Shown: piece after piece, positions 7,911 through 16,173 of the stretch
Numbering within the stretch: the stretch's first letter is position 1
Layout: every line of letters starts with the position of its first letter
DNA from: Geothrix limicola
GTDB lineage: Bacteria > Acidobacteriota > Holophagae > Holophagales > Holophagaceae
Direction: 5' to 3'
DNA length: 64,000 nt
Assembly (NCBI RefSeq): GCF_030268085.1
Contig: NZ_BSDE01000003.1
Location: 186,001 to 250,000 of the forward strand
Translations under genes and position numbers: made by a program
The notes under the pieces: generated by a model
Databases searched by the model: none
The model's input: only the letters and a program-made list of their open reading frames with translations
What the model was told of the DNA's origin: nothing

Positions 7911-8687
7911 ATGTCCCTCGTCATCGCCGGCAAGACCTTCAACAACCGCCTCGTGCTCGGCACGGGCAAGTACAAGGACTTCGCCACCATGCAGGCCTGC
8001 TACCGGGCCGCGCGGGTGGAGATGGTCACCCTGGCCGTGCGCCGCTTCGACCTCGCCGCCAAGGGCGAGGACAACATCCTCAACTGGATCCCCAAGGATA
8101 TCGCCCTCCTGCCCAACACGGCGGGCTGCTTCACCCGCGAGGACGCCCTGCGCGTCTCCCGCCTGGCCCGCGAAGCCCTGCAGACGGACTGGGTGAAGCT
8201 TGAGGTCATCGGCGATCCCAAGAGCCTCTACCCCGACAACGAGGAGACGCTGGAAGCCGCGAAGATCCTCGTGAAGGAGGGCTTCATCGTGCTGCCCTAC
8301 GTGAACGCCGATCCCATCCTCGCCAAGAAGCTCTGCGACGTGGGCTGCGCCGCCGTCATGCCCCTGGGCAGCGCCATCGGCTCGGGCCTGGGCGTGCAGA
8401 ACCCCATGACCCTGCTGCTCATCAAGGAAGTCGTCGACTCGTTCAAGCTGCCCATGATCGTGGACGCGGGCGTGGGCACGGCTTCGGACGCGGCCCTGGC
8501 CATGGAGCTGGGCGCGGACGGCGTGCTGCTGAACACGGCCGTGGCCGAGGCGGGCGAGCCCACCAAGATGGCCCAGGCCATGGATCACGCCGTCCTCGCC
8601 GGCCGCCTCGCTTTTGAAAGCGGACGCATGCCCAAGCGCCTCTACGCCAGCGCCAGCAGCCCCATGGCGGGCCTCGTCGGCCGGTAG
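7911..8687 (+). CDS. thiG: Thiazole synthase
   Basis: ThiG builds the thiazole moiety of thiamine from deoxyxylulose phosphate, dehydroglycine and sulfur from ThiS thiocarboxylate. The 258-aa TIM barrel shows [17 protein letters not shown] at the start, the Schiff-base lysine K96 in [15 protein letters not shown], and the phosphate-binding [11 protein letters not shown] and [12 protein letters not shown] blocks. No thiS, thiF or thiH flanks it. A ThiS lies 36 kb away at 45123. It follows the rhombosortase unit after a 50-bp gap. No TPP riboswitch is visible in that gap. Confidence 0.95.
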   Translation: MSLVIAGKTFNNRLVLGTGKYKDFATMQACYRAARVEMVTLAVRRFDLAAKGEDNILNWIPKDIALLPNTAGCFTREDALRVSRLAREALQTDWVKLEVIGDPKSLYPDNEETLEAAKILVKEGFIVLPYVNADPILAKKLCDVGCAAVMPLGSAIGSGLGVQNPMTLLLIKEVVDSFKLPMIVDAGVGTASDAALAMELGADGVLLNTAVAEAGEPTKMAQAMDHAVLAGRLAFESGRMPKRLYASASSPMAGLVGR

Positions 8688-8694
8688 GCTCGGT

Positions 8695-10026
8695 TCAGGA
8701 CGCCAGCGCCCGCACCGCGACCAGGGCCTGGTCCACCTCCTCGGGCGTGTTCATCAGGCCCGCGGAAAGCCGCGCGTACGTGATGGCGTAGGGGCTCGTG
8801 CTGGCGACGATGCGCTTGTCCAGCAGCGCCTTCACGACGGCGGCCGGGCTGTGGCCCGCCACTTCGAAACAATTGATGCCCGCCGAAAGCTCCCGGGCCA
8901 GCGGGGTGTGCAGCTTCACGCCCGGGATGGCCGCGAGGCCGCGCCGGCAGCGATCATTCAGTTCGAAGACGCGATCGGCGATGCGCGCCGGGCCGATCTT
9001 CATGTGCATGCGGAAGGCCGCGCCCGCGGCCCACTGATGCTCGAAGGCGTGGAATCCCCCGGGGCAGACGCGGGCCGCGATGGTCGGCCCCTTCACGGGG
9101 CGGCCCTCGGCCCAGGCGTTGAAGCACTCCATGTCCGAGAAGGTCGGGATGAGGGGCGTGAGCCGCGCCCAGCTCTTCGCCGGGGCCCACAGGATGCCCG
9201 TGCCCCTCGGAGCGAAGATCCACTTATGAGTGCCGGCGCTGAAGAAATCGCAGCCCATCCGGGGGATCGAATCTTCCACGGCGCCCAGGCCGTGCACGCC
9301 ATCGACGACGAGGAGCACGCGCTCGGCCTCGCTGCGGCTGCGGTTAATCTCGTCGAGCGCATCGGCGATGCGGCGGATGGGCAGGCGGATGCCCGTGGCC
9401 GAATGAACCCAGGTCAGGCCCAGCACCCGCGTCGCCGGCCGGATGGCGGCGCGGATCCGCCCGACGATGTCTTCCGTCGTGGCCGCGGCCGCCTCCTCGA
9501 AGAGCGCGATCTTGCGCACGGAGGCGCCGTTCCGCTGGGTCGACAGCCGGATGCTCTCGTGGTGCACGACGTGATCGTGCGTGGTGGTCAGGATCTCGTC
9601 CCCCGGCTTCAGGGGCAGCCCGTGGTAGATGAGCGCCAGCCCCATGGTCGTGTTGCCCGTGAGGGCGATCTCCTCCGGCCGCGCTCCCAGGTAGGCCGCG
9701 ATGTCTTCACAGACGCGATGTTCGAGATTGGTCGCCTCGGATTCGAAGAGGCCCTGCTCCACCGCCAGGAAGGGATTCTCGTCGATGGCCCGCCGATAGC
9801 CCTCGATGGCCGCCCGCACGGGCTCGGGATGCGAGGCGATGAAGAAGCCCGCCAGGTGGATGAAATCCCGGGACAGCCGGAACTGGGCCCGGACCTGGGC
9901 CCAGTCCTCCAGGGCCGGCGCCGCGGGCGTGGCGGCCTCCACCGCCGAAAGCAGACCTCCCGGCAGGAGCAGGGCCCCCAGCGCGGCCCCCTGGGTGGCT
10001 AGAAAGCTGCGGCGTGATAGGTCCAT
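8695..10026 (-). CDS. Tat-exported class V aminotransferase (isopenicillin-N-epimerase/SufS-like fold)
   Basis: A 443-aa PLP enzyme of fold type I. The N-terminus is a twin-arginine signal (LSRRSFLATQGAALGALLLP), so it is probably exported folded with its cofactor. The PLP-binding lysine is K268 in SAGTHKWIFAPRGTG, and D242 in VVDGVHGLG is the pyridine-nitrogen partner. A NTTMGLALIYHGL motif and the THDHVVHHES segment fit the cysteine-desulfurase/epimerase group. The substrate is not evident. The gene is convergent with thiG (7-bp gap) and divergent from the YceH gene, with no metabolic partner beside it. Confidence 0.85.
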   Translation of the reverse strand: MDLSRRSFLATQGAALGALLLPGGLLSAVEAATPAAPALEDWAQVRAQFRLSRDFIHLAGFFIASHPEPVRAAIEGYRRAIDENPFLAVEQGLFESEATNLEHRVCEDIAAYLGARPEEIALTGNTTMGLALIYHGLPLKPGDEILTTTHDHVVHHESIRLSTQRNGASVRKIALFEEAAAATTEDIVGRIRAAIRPATRVLGLTWVHSATGIRLPIRRIADALDEINRSRSEAERVLLVVDGVHGLGAVEDSIPRMGCDFFSAGTHKWIFAPRGTGILWAPAKSWARLTPLIPTFSDMECFNAWAEGRPVKGPTIAARVCPGGFHAFEHQWAAGAAFRMHMKIGPARIADRVFELNDRCRRGLAAIPGVKLHTPLARELSAGINCFEVAGHSPAAVVKALLDKRIVASTSPYAITYARLSAGLMNTPEEVDQALVAVRALAS

Positions 10027-10144
10027 ACTGTCCCTCGCTTTCGCGAAACGCCTGATTGGGTTTGCAAACTATAGACACTTTTCAAGCGCGTTTAGCCGTT
10101 TTATTCATGTTCCACACCCTTTCCAACCGGAGCTTCGTCCTCTC

Positions 10145-10768
10145 TTGAACCTGAGCCTGCTCGAATGTCGCATCCTGGGCTGCCTGCTGGAAAAACAGCT
10201 GAGCACGCCCGACGTCTACCCCCTCTCCCTGAACGCGCTGCTCAACGCCTGCAACCAGTCCAGCAACCGAGATCCCGTGCTGTCGCTGACGGAAGCCGAG
10301 GTGCAGGAGGGCGTGGCCGCGCTCATCGAGAAAAACCTCGCGGAGCACTGGCCGGGACGCGTGCTGAAGGTGGCCCACACGGCCAAGCCCACCTGGAACC
10401 TCTCGGTGCAGGAAGGCGCGCTGCTGGCCGAGCTCCTGCTGCGCGGCCCCCAGACGCCCGGCGAGCTGCGCACCAACAGCAAGCGGATGTATGCCTTCCC
10501 CGATCTCGCCGAAGTAGAGGGCTGCCTGGCGGTGCTGATGGAGGCCGAACCGCCCCTCGTGGTGCGCCTGGCCCGGGCCCCCGGCGCCCGCGAAGCACGC
10601 GTCGCCCACCTGCTCTCCGGCCCCGTGGACACCGCTTCTACCGCCCTTCCGGAGCCCTCGCCCGCCCGCTCAGGCCGCATCGATCAGCTGGAGGCGGAGG
10701 TGGCCTCCCTGCGTGAAGAACTCGCGGAGCTGCGCCAGGCCTTCGAAGCCTTCAAGGCCCAGTTCTGA
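10145..10768 (+). CDS. YceH family protein (DUF480)
   Basis: A 207-aa cytoplasmic protein with the DUF480 signature near its N-terminus: LLECRILGCLLEKQLSTP, then YPLSLNALLNACNQ and SSNRDPV. The fold is a pair of winged helices, and its biochemical role is unknown. The C-terminus ends in a short coiled coil (LEAEVASLREELAELRQAF). The only start that keeps the conserved region and avoids promoter sequence is TTG at 10145. The in-frame upstream extension reads through the divergent promoter. Its stop overlaps the next start as TGATG. Confidence 0.85.
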   Translation: MNLSLLECRILGCLLEKQLSTPDVYPLSLNALLNACNQSSNRDPVLSLTEAEVQEGVAALIEKNLAEHWPGRVLKVAHTAKPTWNLSVQEGALLAELLLRGPQTPGELRTNSKRMYAFPDLAEVEGCLAVLMEAEPPLVVRLARAPGAREARVAHLLSGPVDTASTALPEPSPARSGRIDQLEAEVASLREELAELRQAFEAFKAQF

Positions 10769-11241
10769 TGTCCCCCGCCGAGGTGGCGAACCGCTTCTAC
10801 GAGGCCTTCGCCCGGCATGATGCTGAGGCCATGGCCGCCTGCTACCACCCGCAGGCCACCTTCGAGGATCCGGCCTTCGGCCCCCTGCCCCGCGCCCAAG
10901 CCTGCGCCATGTGGGCGATGCTGCTGAGCCGCTCCGCCGACCTCCGCATCACCCACCAGGTGTCCAGCGAGATGGGCGCCACGGTGATCGTCCGCTGGGA
11001 GGCCCGCTACACCTTCAGCCGCACGGGCCGTGCCGTCCTCAACCGCATCGAGGCCACCCTGGGCTTCGAAGACGGGCTCATCCGCACCCATCAGGACCGG
11101 TTCGATTTCTGGGCCTGGGCCCGCCAGGCCTTCGGCCTCCCGGGAGTCCTGCTGGGTTGGACGCCCTGGTTCCAGGCCAAGGTCCGCGCCCAGGCCCTTC
11201 ACGCGCTGGAGGCCTACCTGGCCAAAACGGCGCGGCCCTAG
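10768..11241 (+). CDS. SnoaL/NTF2-like fold protein
   Basis: A 157-aa protein typical of the SnoaL-like group: FYEAFARHDAEAMAACYHPQ at the N-terminus, then ATFEDPAFG and a beta-rich second half with HQDRFDFWAW. Members are polyketide cyclases, isomerases or ligand-binding proteins, and the function cannot be told from sequence. It is translationally coupled to the YceH gene. It ends 4 bp into the convergent barstar gene. Confidence 0.75.
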   Translation: MSPAEVANRFYEAFARHDAEAMAACYHPQATFEDPAFGPLPRAQACAMWAMLLSRSADLRITHQVSSEMGATVIVRWEARYTFSRTGRAVLNRIEATLGFEDGLIRTHQDRFDFWAWARQAFGLPGVLLGWTPWFQAKVRAQALHALEAYLAKTARP

Positions 11242-11669
11242 GCCAGTCCCATGGCCCTCAGGCCTTCCACCAGGGTTTCGTATCGCCCGGGCTCCGCCTG
11301 AAGCACCACCCAAAAGGGCCTGGGCGCCAGGTCTTCACGCACATCCTCCAGCACCCGCCAGAGGGTGGCCACCTCTTCGGGCGGCGCGTCCTGGAGCAGC
11401 TGATCCGCCTCCAGCACGAGGAACACGCCGCCTTCCGGAAGATCGGAAAGACAGTCCCGCAGTCCATCCCAGGTGCCTCCGAAATAGGACGGGAACCCGG
11501 CCGCGACGGCCCATTCGTCCATCAGCCCCTGGCGGGTGCGCATGCGGGATCCATGAAGCCACCCCTGGCCCGTGCGATTCCCGAGGGCAGCCCTGAGGGC
11601 CCCCGTGGACCCGCACCAGGGGCGGATCAGGGGGCCTCCGGGATCCATCGGAAGCGTCGGCTGGGTCAT
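11238..11669 (-). CDS. Barstar-family ribonuclease inhibitor
   Basis: A 143-aa protein whose core matches barstar: FPSYFGGTWDGLRDCLSDLP is the helix/loop region that plugs barnase active sites, with acidic residues following, and VFLVLEADQLL is the next strand. Barstar is cytoplasmic and neutralises newly made RNase. It overlaps the upstream barnase gene by ATGA, so the inhibitor is made in step with the enzyme. The N-terminal 45 residues are an extension not found in short barstars. Confidence 0.88.
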   Translation of the reverse strand: MTQPTLPMDPGGPLIRPWCGSTGALRAALGNRTGQGWLHGSRMRTRQGLMDEWAVAAGFPSYFGGTWDGLRDCLSDLPEGGVFLVLEADQLLQDAPPEEVATLWRVLEDVREDLAPRPFWVVLQAEPGRYETLVEGLRAMGLA

Positions 11670-12076
11670 TTCACTTCGGTGAAGCTGCGGTAGTGATCCG
11701 CGGTGTACCAGGCCCGGCCGTCACTTCCCGTGATCAGGCGCTCGGCGCCCCGGTTGTGGCCTTCGGCCTTCGGCATCACGTCCCACTCCCGGTACTCGAT
11801 GCGCTTGCGGCGCACGTTGTAGCGCGGCAGCTGGCCTTCGTAGTTCCCGAAGACCCGCCCGCCCACAAAGCCCGGCGGGGCGTAGCCGTGCTGCCGGACA
11901 TAGGCCAGGGTCTCGCGCACGTACGGCGGAATCGAATCCCGTGGCGCGGCCTGCGCCTGGACCGGAGGCGGCGCGGGCGCAGGCGCGCCCGAACCGCAGG
12001 CCAGCGCCGACAGAAGCACCACGGCGCCAACCAGGCCAGAGGCCAGGTGAGCCAGGATCCTCCGCCAGCGGGTCAT
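11666..12076 (-). CDS. Secreted barnase-type guanyl-preferring ribonuclease
   Basis: A 136-aa precursor with an N-terminal membrane-targeting segment (GLVGAVVLLSALACGSG, possibly lipidated at the Cys) and an Ala/Pro linker. The catalytic domain ends YREWDVMPKAEG, RGAERLITGSDGRAWY and TADHYRSFTEVK, giving the expected Glu, Arg and His triad of the barnase/T1 superfamily. The ATG is preceded by GGAGG at a good distance. It is co-expressed with barstar. It may serve in extracellular RNA scavenging or interbacterial killing. No secretion-system marker or Rhs/PAAR domain is attached. Confidence 0.88.
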   Translation of the reverse strand: MTRWRRILAHLASGLVGAVVLLSALACGSGAPAPAPPPVQAQAAPRDSIPPYVRETLAYVRQHGYAPPGFVGGRVFGNYEGQLPRYNVRRKRIEYREWDVMPKAEGHNRGAERLITGSDGRAWYTADHYRSFTEVK

Positions 12077-12101
12077 GTGTCCTCCGGAAGCCGCTCCCAG
12101 T

Positions 12102-13448
12102 CTACTCGGGCTGAAGCTCCGTACCCCGGCTTCCCGCGCCCGATCCCGCCTCCAGCACACCCCCGTGGCGCTTGTCCGCGCGGAGGAGCAGGAAGGCGAA
12201 GAGGAGGCCTGCCGCGCCCAGTCCCGAGAACATGATCTGGGTGGACGTGTAGGTGCCGGTCTTGTCCCGCAGCCAGCCGTTGAGCAGCGGGAACAGGGCC
12301 AGGCCGCCGTTCTGGATGGCCGTCATGAGACCGAAGGCCGTGCCGACCCGCTTCTCCTCCACCACCAGGGGCACCGAAGGCCACATGGCCGCGGGCACCA
12401 GCACGAAGGCGACGCCCAGCAGGGCCATCATCGGAATGGGGTTCCAGTGGGTGACCCCCAGCAGCAGGTGGGCGGGGATCATGATCAGCGCGCCCACCAC
12501 CATCAGGGAGGCGCGGCGTCCGATGCGGTCCACCAGACCGCCCGCGAAGGGCGCGAAGATCATCGAAGCGGCGATGGTGATGCTGGTGATGCCCGGCGCC
12601 GTGTTGAACATGTGGGTGAAGTTGTAGAACACCTTGGTCAGGAAGCCGCCGCTCATGGCCGTCACGTTGGGAATGCCCCACTTGTCGTGGAACATGTCCG
12701 AGGACAGGGCCGTGAAGGGGAAGATGGCGCTGTAGAAGGTCACGCAGAGCAGCACCACGAACCAGTAGGACGAGGTGAACTTCTTGAGGTCGGAAAACAC
12801 GATCTTGTCGCCGGCTTCGGCCTTCTGCAAGGAGAGCACCTTCTCGCCGTGGCGGTCCATGGCGATGAAGACCAGGTTGCAGAGCACCGAGAAGAGGCAG
12901 AGCAGGGCCGCGGCCCAGAGCGCCACACGGAAGCTGTGGAAATGGTCGGCGATGAGTTCTTCCGTGTTGAAGGAGAACACCGTGCCCACGCGGCTGAGGG
13001 TGAGGGCGATGCCGAAAGCCATGGCCATTTCCTTGCCCTTGAACCAGCGGCTGATGATGGCGCTCTGCACCACGATCAGGGATTCGGATCCGGCGCCGAA
13101 GATCAGGCGGCCGAAGATGAGCATCCACTTGCCCTTGGCCACGGCGACGATGACCGCGCCCAGGAAGACCAGCACGCTGAAGAGTAGGCTCGCCTTGCGA
13201 GGCCCCAGCTTGTCGTAGAGCATGCCGCCGAAGAACACGATGGCGATGGCGGCCACGGAGTAGGCGGTGTAGAGCGATCCGATGGTGCTGCGGTCCAGGT
13301 GCAGTTCCGCCATCAGCGTGTTCTCGAGGGCGCCGATGCTGTCGTAGGCAAAGTAGCTCCCGAGCACCAGCAGGCTGATGAAGATCAGGATGGTGAACCG
13401 GTAGAACCGGCCACTCGGGTGGAAGACGCCCAGGGGTTCGCTCGTCAT
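12102..13448 (-). CDS. Major facilitator superfamily transporter
   Basis: A 448-aa inner-membrane transporter with about 12 hydrophobic helices. The MFS loop-2 motif is GGMLYDKLGPRKASLL, and GGLVDRIGRRASL repeats it in the second half. SESLIVVQSAIISRWFKGKE resembles the MFSD1/oxalate-formate branch. The substrate is not evident. The gene is monocistronic, with 25 bp before the barnase gene on the same strand and a 235-bp gap upstream shared with the M4 protease. Confidence 0.85.
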   Translation of the reverse strand: MTSEPLGVFHPSGRFYRFTILIFISLLVLGSYFAYDSIGALENTLMAELHLDRSTIGSLYTAYSVAAIAIVFFGGMLYDKLGPRKASLLFSVLVFLGAVIVAVAKGKWMLIFGRLIFGAGSESLIVVQSAIISRWFKGKEMAMAFGIALTLSRVGTVFSFNTEELIADHFHSFRVALWAAALLCLFSVLCNLVFIAMDRHGEKVLSLQKAEAGDKIVFSDLKKFTSSYWFVVLLCVTFYSAIFPFTALSSDMFHDKWGIPNVTAMSGGFLTKVFYNFTHMFNTAPGITSITIAASMIFAPFAGGLVDRIGRRASLMVVGALIMIPAHLLLGVTHWNPIPMMALLGVAFVLVPAAMWPSVPLVVEEKRVGTAFGLMTAIQNGGLALFPLLNGWLRDKTGTYTSTQIMFSGLGAAGLLFAFLLLRADKRHGGVLEAGSGAGSRGTELQPE

Positions 13449-13683
13449 CGTCGGGTCCTTATCGGCCGGGGGATCGCGGAGGGGAATCGGACCTGCAGGC
13501 CCAAACCACCGATGGTGACATGGCCCCGCCCCCTTTCCATCAAACGGAACCCATTTTCAACAAACTTAACAACTCTTAACCATCCAAAGCCGGCCGCCCC
13601 CTCCAGGCTTAAATTCGTCTCCCCCATTCCTTCTCACCTTTTCCACGCCTCGCGGAGCCTCTCGGCTCCCATAGGAGATTTCT
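13449..13683. other. Divergent intergenic region, MFS gene and M4 protease
   Basis: A 235-bp gap with a relatively AT-rich patch at 13545-13585 (caacaaacttaacaactctt), which contains TTAAG/CTTAA repeats and is the likely promoter zone. I see no clear -35/-10 pair, riboswitch or strong palindrome. The last bases, taggagatttct, give the M4 gene its ribosome site. Confidence 0.5.
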
Positions 13684-15360
13684 ATGCCTTCACGCCTCGC
13701 CCTCCGCCTCGCCGTCGCCGCGGTCCTGCTGGCTCCGGCCCTCACCGCCCACCCCGCCGGCCAGCCCCTGGCCGACGCGGCCCAGCGACACCTGGACACC
13801 CGGGTCTACCAGCTGGGACTCAGCCGCGACCACAGCTTCGCGACGAAGAACGTCTTCGAGGAAGCCACGGGCGAAGCCCACGTGCGCATGCACCAGCTCT
13901 ACAAGGGCGTGCGCGTCTTCGAAGGGGAATCCATCGTCCACATGCGGGGCGGCCTGGTGACCGAGCACACGGATGCCCTCGTGCGCGGCCTCAATCTCAG
14001 TGTCTCCCCCACCCTCGGCGCCTCCGAGGCCCTGGCCTCCGCCCACGCCTTCCTGGCCCCCAATGGCGATTACGCCTACGCGCCCAGCGCCGAGCTGGTG
14101 ATCGCCACGCCGGATCGCGCTTCGGCGCGTCCCACCCTCGTCTACCACGTGCACACCGAGCTCGAGAACGCCCAGGACGGCATCCGCCACACGGATTTCT
14201 TCATCGACGCCCACAGCGGCGCGGTGCTCGAATCCTGGAACAGCCTGCACACGGCGGGCGCCACGGGCACGGGCAACTCCCAGTACTCGGGCGTCGTCTC
14301 CATCCCCACCAACAGCACGGGCACGGGCTACGAACTGCGCGACACCACCCGCGGCACCGGCGGCACCTTCGGCGCCAACGTGGTGACCAACGCCAACCAC
14401 GCCTCCACCTCCTCCACGGCAGCGGGCAGCATCTACACCAACACCACGAACACCTGGGGCGACGGCGCCAACTACGTTGAAGGCACCTCCACCACGGCGG
14501 CCAACGGCCAGACCGCGGCCGTGGACGCCATGTACGGCATGTTGAACACCTGGGACTTCTACAAGAACGTGTTCGGCCGCAACGGCATCGACAACGCGGG
14601 CACCGCCACCTACAGCCGTGTCCACATCGGCAACGGCTACGACAACGCCTTCTGGTCCGACAGCTGCTTCTGCATGACCTACGGCGATGGCACCAGCTTC
14701 CAGACCCTCACTTCCATCGACGTGACGGGCCACGAAATGAGCCACGGCGTCTGCGCCCGCACCGCCAACCTCACCTACCGCGGCGAGTCCGGCGGCCTCA
14801 ACGAAGCCAACTCCGACATCTTCGGCACCATGGTCGAGTTCATGGGCCACGGCGGCGGCACGACGACCATCCCCAACTACACCAGCATCGGCGGCACCAT
14901 CTCGACGGTGGGTGGCGTCGTTCCGGCGGCCAACTACCTCATCGGCGAGCAGCTCGAAACCTCCTCCTTCGCCCACCCGCTGCGCTGGATGTACAAGCCC
15001 AGCCTCGATGGCAGCAGCGCGGACGCCTGGTCCAAGTCCGTGGGCCGCCTCGACGTGCACTACAGCTCCGGCGTCGCCAACCACTTCTTCTTCCTCCTGG
15101 CCCACGGCAGCCAGATCGACGCCTTCTCGGGCAACATCCAGTCCCCCATGGCCAACGGCGTCACCAGCATCACGGGCCTTGGCAACGACCTGGCCGCCCG
15201 CATCTGGTACAAGGCCCTCACGGCCTACATGACCAGCAGCACCACCTATGCCGGGGCCCGCACGGCCACCCTCAGCGCCTGCACGGCCCTGGGCTATCCC
15301 TCGGGCAGCTCGGTCTACAACACCGTCAACACGGCCTGGCTCGCCGTGAACGTGAAGTAG
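13684..15360 (+). CDS. Secreted M4 (thermolysin-like) zinc metalloprotease
   Basis: A 558-aa preproenzyme. Residues 1-25 are a signal peptide. Residues about 40-175 are the FTP/PepSY propeptide (GVRVFEGESIVHMRGG, TDFFIDAHSGAVLESWN). The catalytic domain follows, with the zinc site H350-E351-M-S-H354 in VTGHEMSHGV, the third ligand Glu in GGLNEANSDIFGTM, and the transition-state histidine in RLDVHYSSGVANH. A SDSCFCMTYGDG loop is typical of the family. It ends shortly after the M4 C-terminal helical domain, without secretion extras. A strong terminator follows. Confidence 0.94.
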   Translation: MPSRLALRLAVAAVLLAPALTAHPAGQPLADAAQRHLDTRVYQLGLSRDHSFATKNVFEEATGEAHVRMHQLYKGVRVFEGESIVHMRGGLVTEHTDALVRGLNLSVSPTLGASEALASAHAFLAPNGDYAYAPSAELVIATPDRASARPTLVYHVHTELENAQDGIRHTDFFIDAHSGAVLESWNSLHTAGATGTGNSQYSGVVSIPTNSTGTGYELRDTTRGTGGTFGANVVTNANHASTSSTAAGSIYTNTTNTWGDGANYVEGTSTTAANGQTAAVDAMYGMLNTWDFYKNVFGRNGIDNAGTATYSRVHIGNGYDNAFWSDSCFCMTYGDGTSFQTLTSIDVTGHEMSHGVCARTANLTYRGESGGLNEANSDIFGTMVEFMGHGGGTTTIPNYTSIGGTISTVGGVVPAANYLIGEQLETSSFAHPLRWMYKPSLDGSSADAWSKSVGRLDVHYSSGVANHFFFLLAHGSQIDAFSGNIQSPMANGVTSITGLGNDLAARIWYKALTAYMTSSTTYAGARTATLSACTALGYPSGSSVYNTVNTAWLAVNVK

Positions 15361-15375
15361 GCTGCACCGCCTTCC

Positions 15376-15401
15376 CCGCGCCCCGGCTTGCCGGGGCGCG
15401 G
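15376..15401 (+). terminator. Rho-independent terminator after the M4 protease
   Basis: An 11-bp perfect stem (ccgcgccccgg with ccggggcgcgg) around a cttg loop, starting 16 bases past the stop codon. It is followed by ctgttt, only a weak T-tract. The stem stability makes a terminator or a 3'-end stabiliser likely. Confidence 0.75.
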
Positions 15402-15441
15402 CTGTTTACAGGCCTCACCCCCCTGGCGGATAGTGGTTCCG

Positions 15442-16161
15442 ATGGCCACGCCCACCCGCCGCACCTGCCCCAGCTGCCACACCCGCCTCTCACCCCTCGC
15501 GGCGGAGTGCCCGGAATGCGGCCTGGCCCTGGCCCCGCCCCGGCAGGGACGCCCCCTGCTCTTCCAGGCCTCGGCCCTGGCCCAGGCCTCGTTCCAGACA
15601 CCCGCCCGGGCCCTCACGGCCCCGGCCCTCGGGCGGGTGGCCCCGGTCACGGTGGAGATCAGCCCCGAGGAACTGGAACGTCCAGGCGGGCCCGAGCCCA
15701 CACCCTCGCCTGCGCCCGCCCAGCCGACCCTCGGTGCCCAGGAACCCGCCTCGAGCTTCTGGCCCCTCGTGAAGGTCGAGGCCAGCGAAGCCCTCCTCCT
15801 GGTGTTTGTCCAGGCCCTCGCGATGCTCCTTCCGGCCCTGGTGCTGGGCGTGTCACCGAACCGCCTCTTCACCGGCGCCTGGCCCCTGGTCCTGCCCTAC
15901 CTGGTAGCGGTCTCGTGGATGCTCTTCATGGCCCCCCTCGTGCTCACGGGCCAGTCGCCGATGATGGGCACCTTCGGCGTCACCCTGCCCGAGAACAGCC
16001 CCGAACGGCGTATGGCCTTTTCCCTCGTCCACCTGCTTTCCGTCGTCTGCTTCCCGCTGAGCTTCCTGTGCATGGTGCTCAGCCCCCGGCACCAGACCCT
16101 CGCCGAGTGGCTCAGCGGCCAGGAACTGCTGTCGCGGCCCACCTCGCGGATGCGCGGATAG
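15442..16161 (+). CDS. Zinc-ribbon protein with RDD-like membrane domain
   Basis: A 239-aa protein. The N-terminus is a double-CxxC zinc ribbon (CPSCHTRLSPLAAECPECG). A Pro/Ala linker leads to about three hydrophobic segments. The C-terminal LSPRHQTLAEWLSGQEL resembles the end of RDD-family membrane proteins (RRQTL-DxLxGT). The function of this combination is unknown. The ATG at 15442 is the first after the terminator. A zinc ribbon joined to an RDD domain suggests a small membrane assembly or sensing role, but that is a guess. Confidence 0.7.
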   Translation: MATPTRRTCPSCHTRLSPLAAECPECGLALAPPRQGRPLLFQASALAQASFQTPARALTAPALGRVAPVTVEISPEELERPGGPEPTPSPAPAQPTLGAQEPASSFWPLVKVEASEALLLVFVQALAMLLPALVLGVSPNRLFTGAWPLVLPYLVAVSWMLFMAPLVLTGQSPMMGTFGVTLPENSPERRMAFSLVHLLSVVCFPLSFLCMVLSPRHQTLAEWLSGQELLSRPTSRMRG

Positions 16162-16173
16162 CCCAGGGGCCTC

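Noticed and set aside
10107-10148. A 13-codon reading frame (MFHTLSNRSFVLS) whose stop overlaps the TTG start of the YceH gene
   Set aside because: It could be a leader peptide, but it has no ribosome site and no attenuator structure, so chance is more likely.
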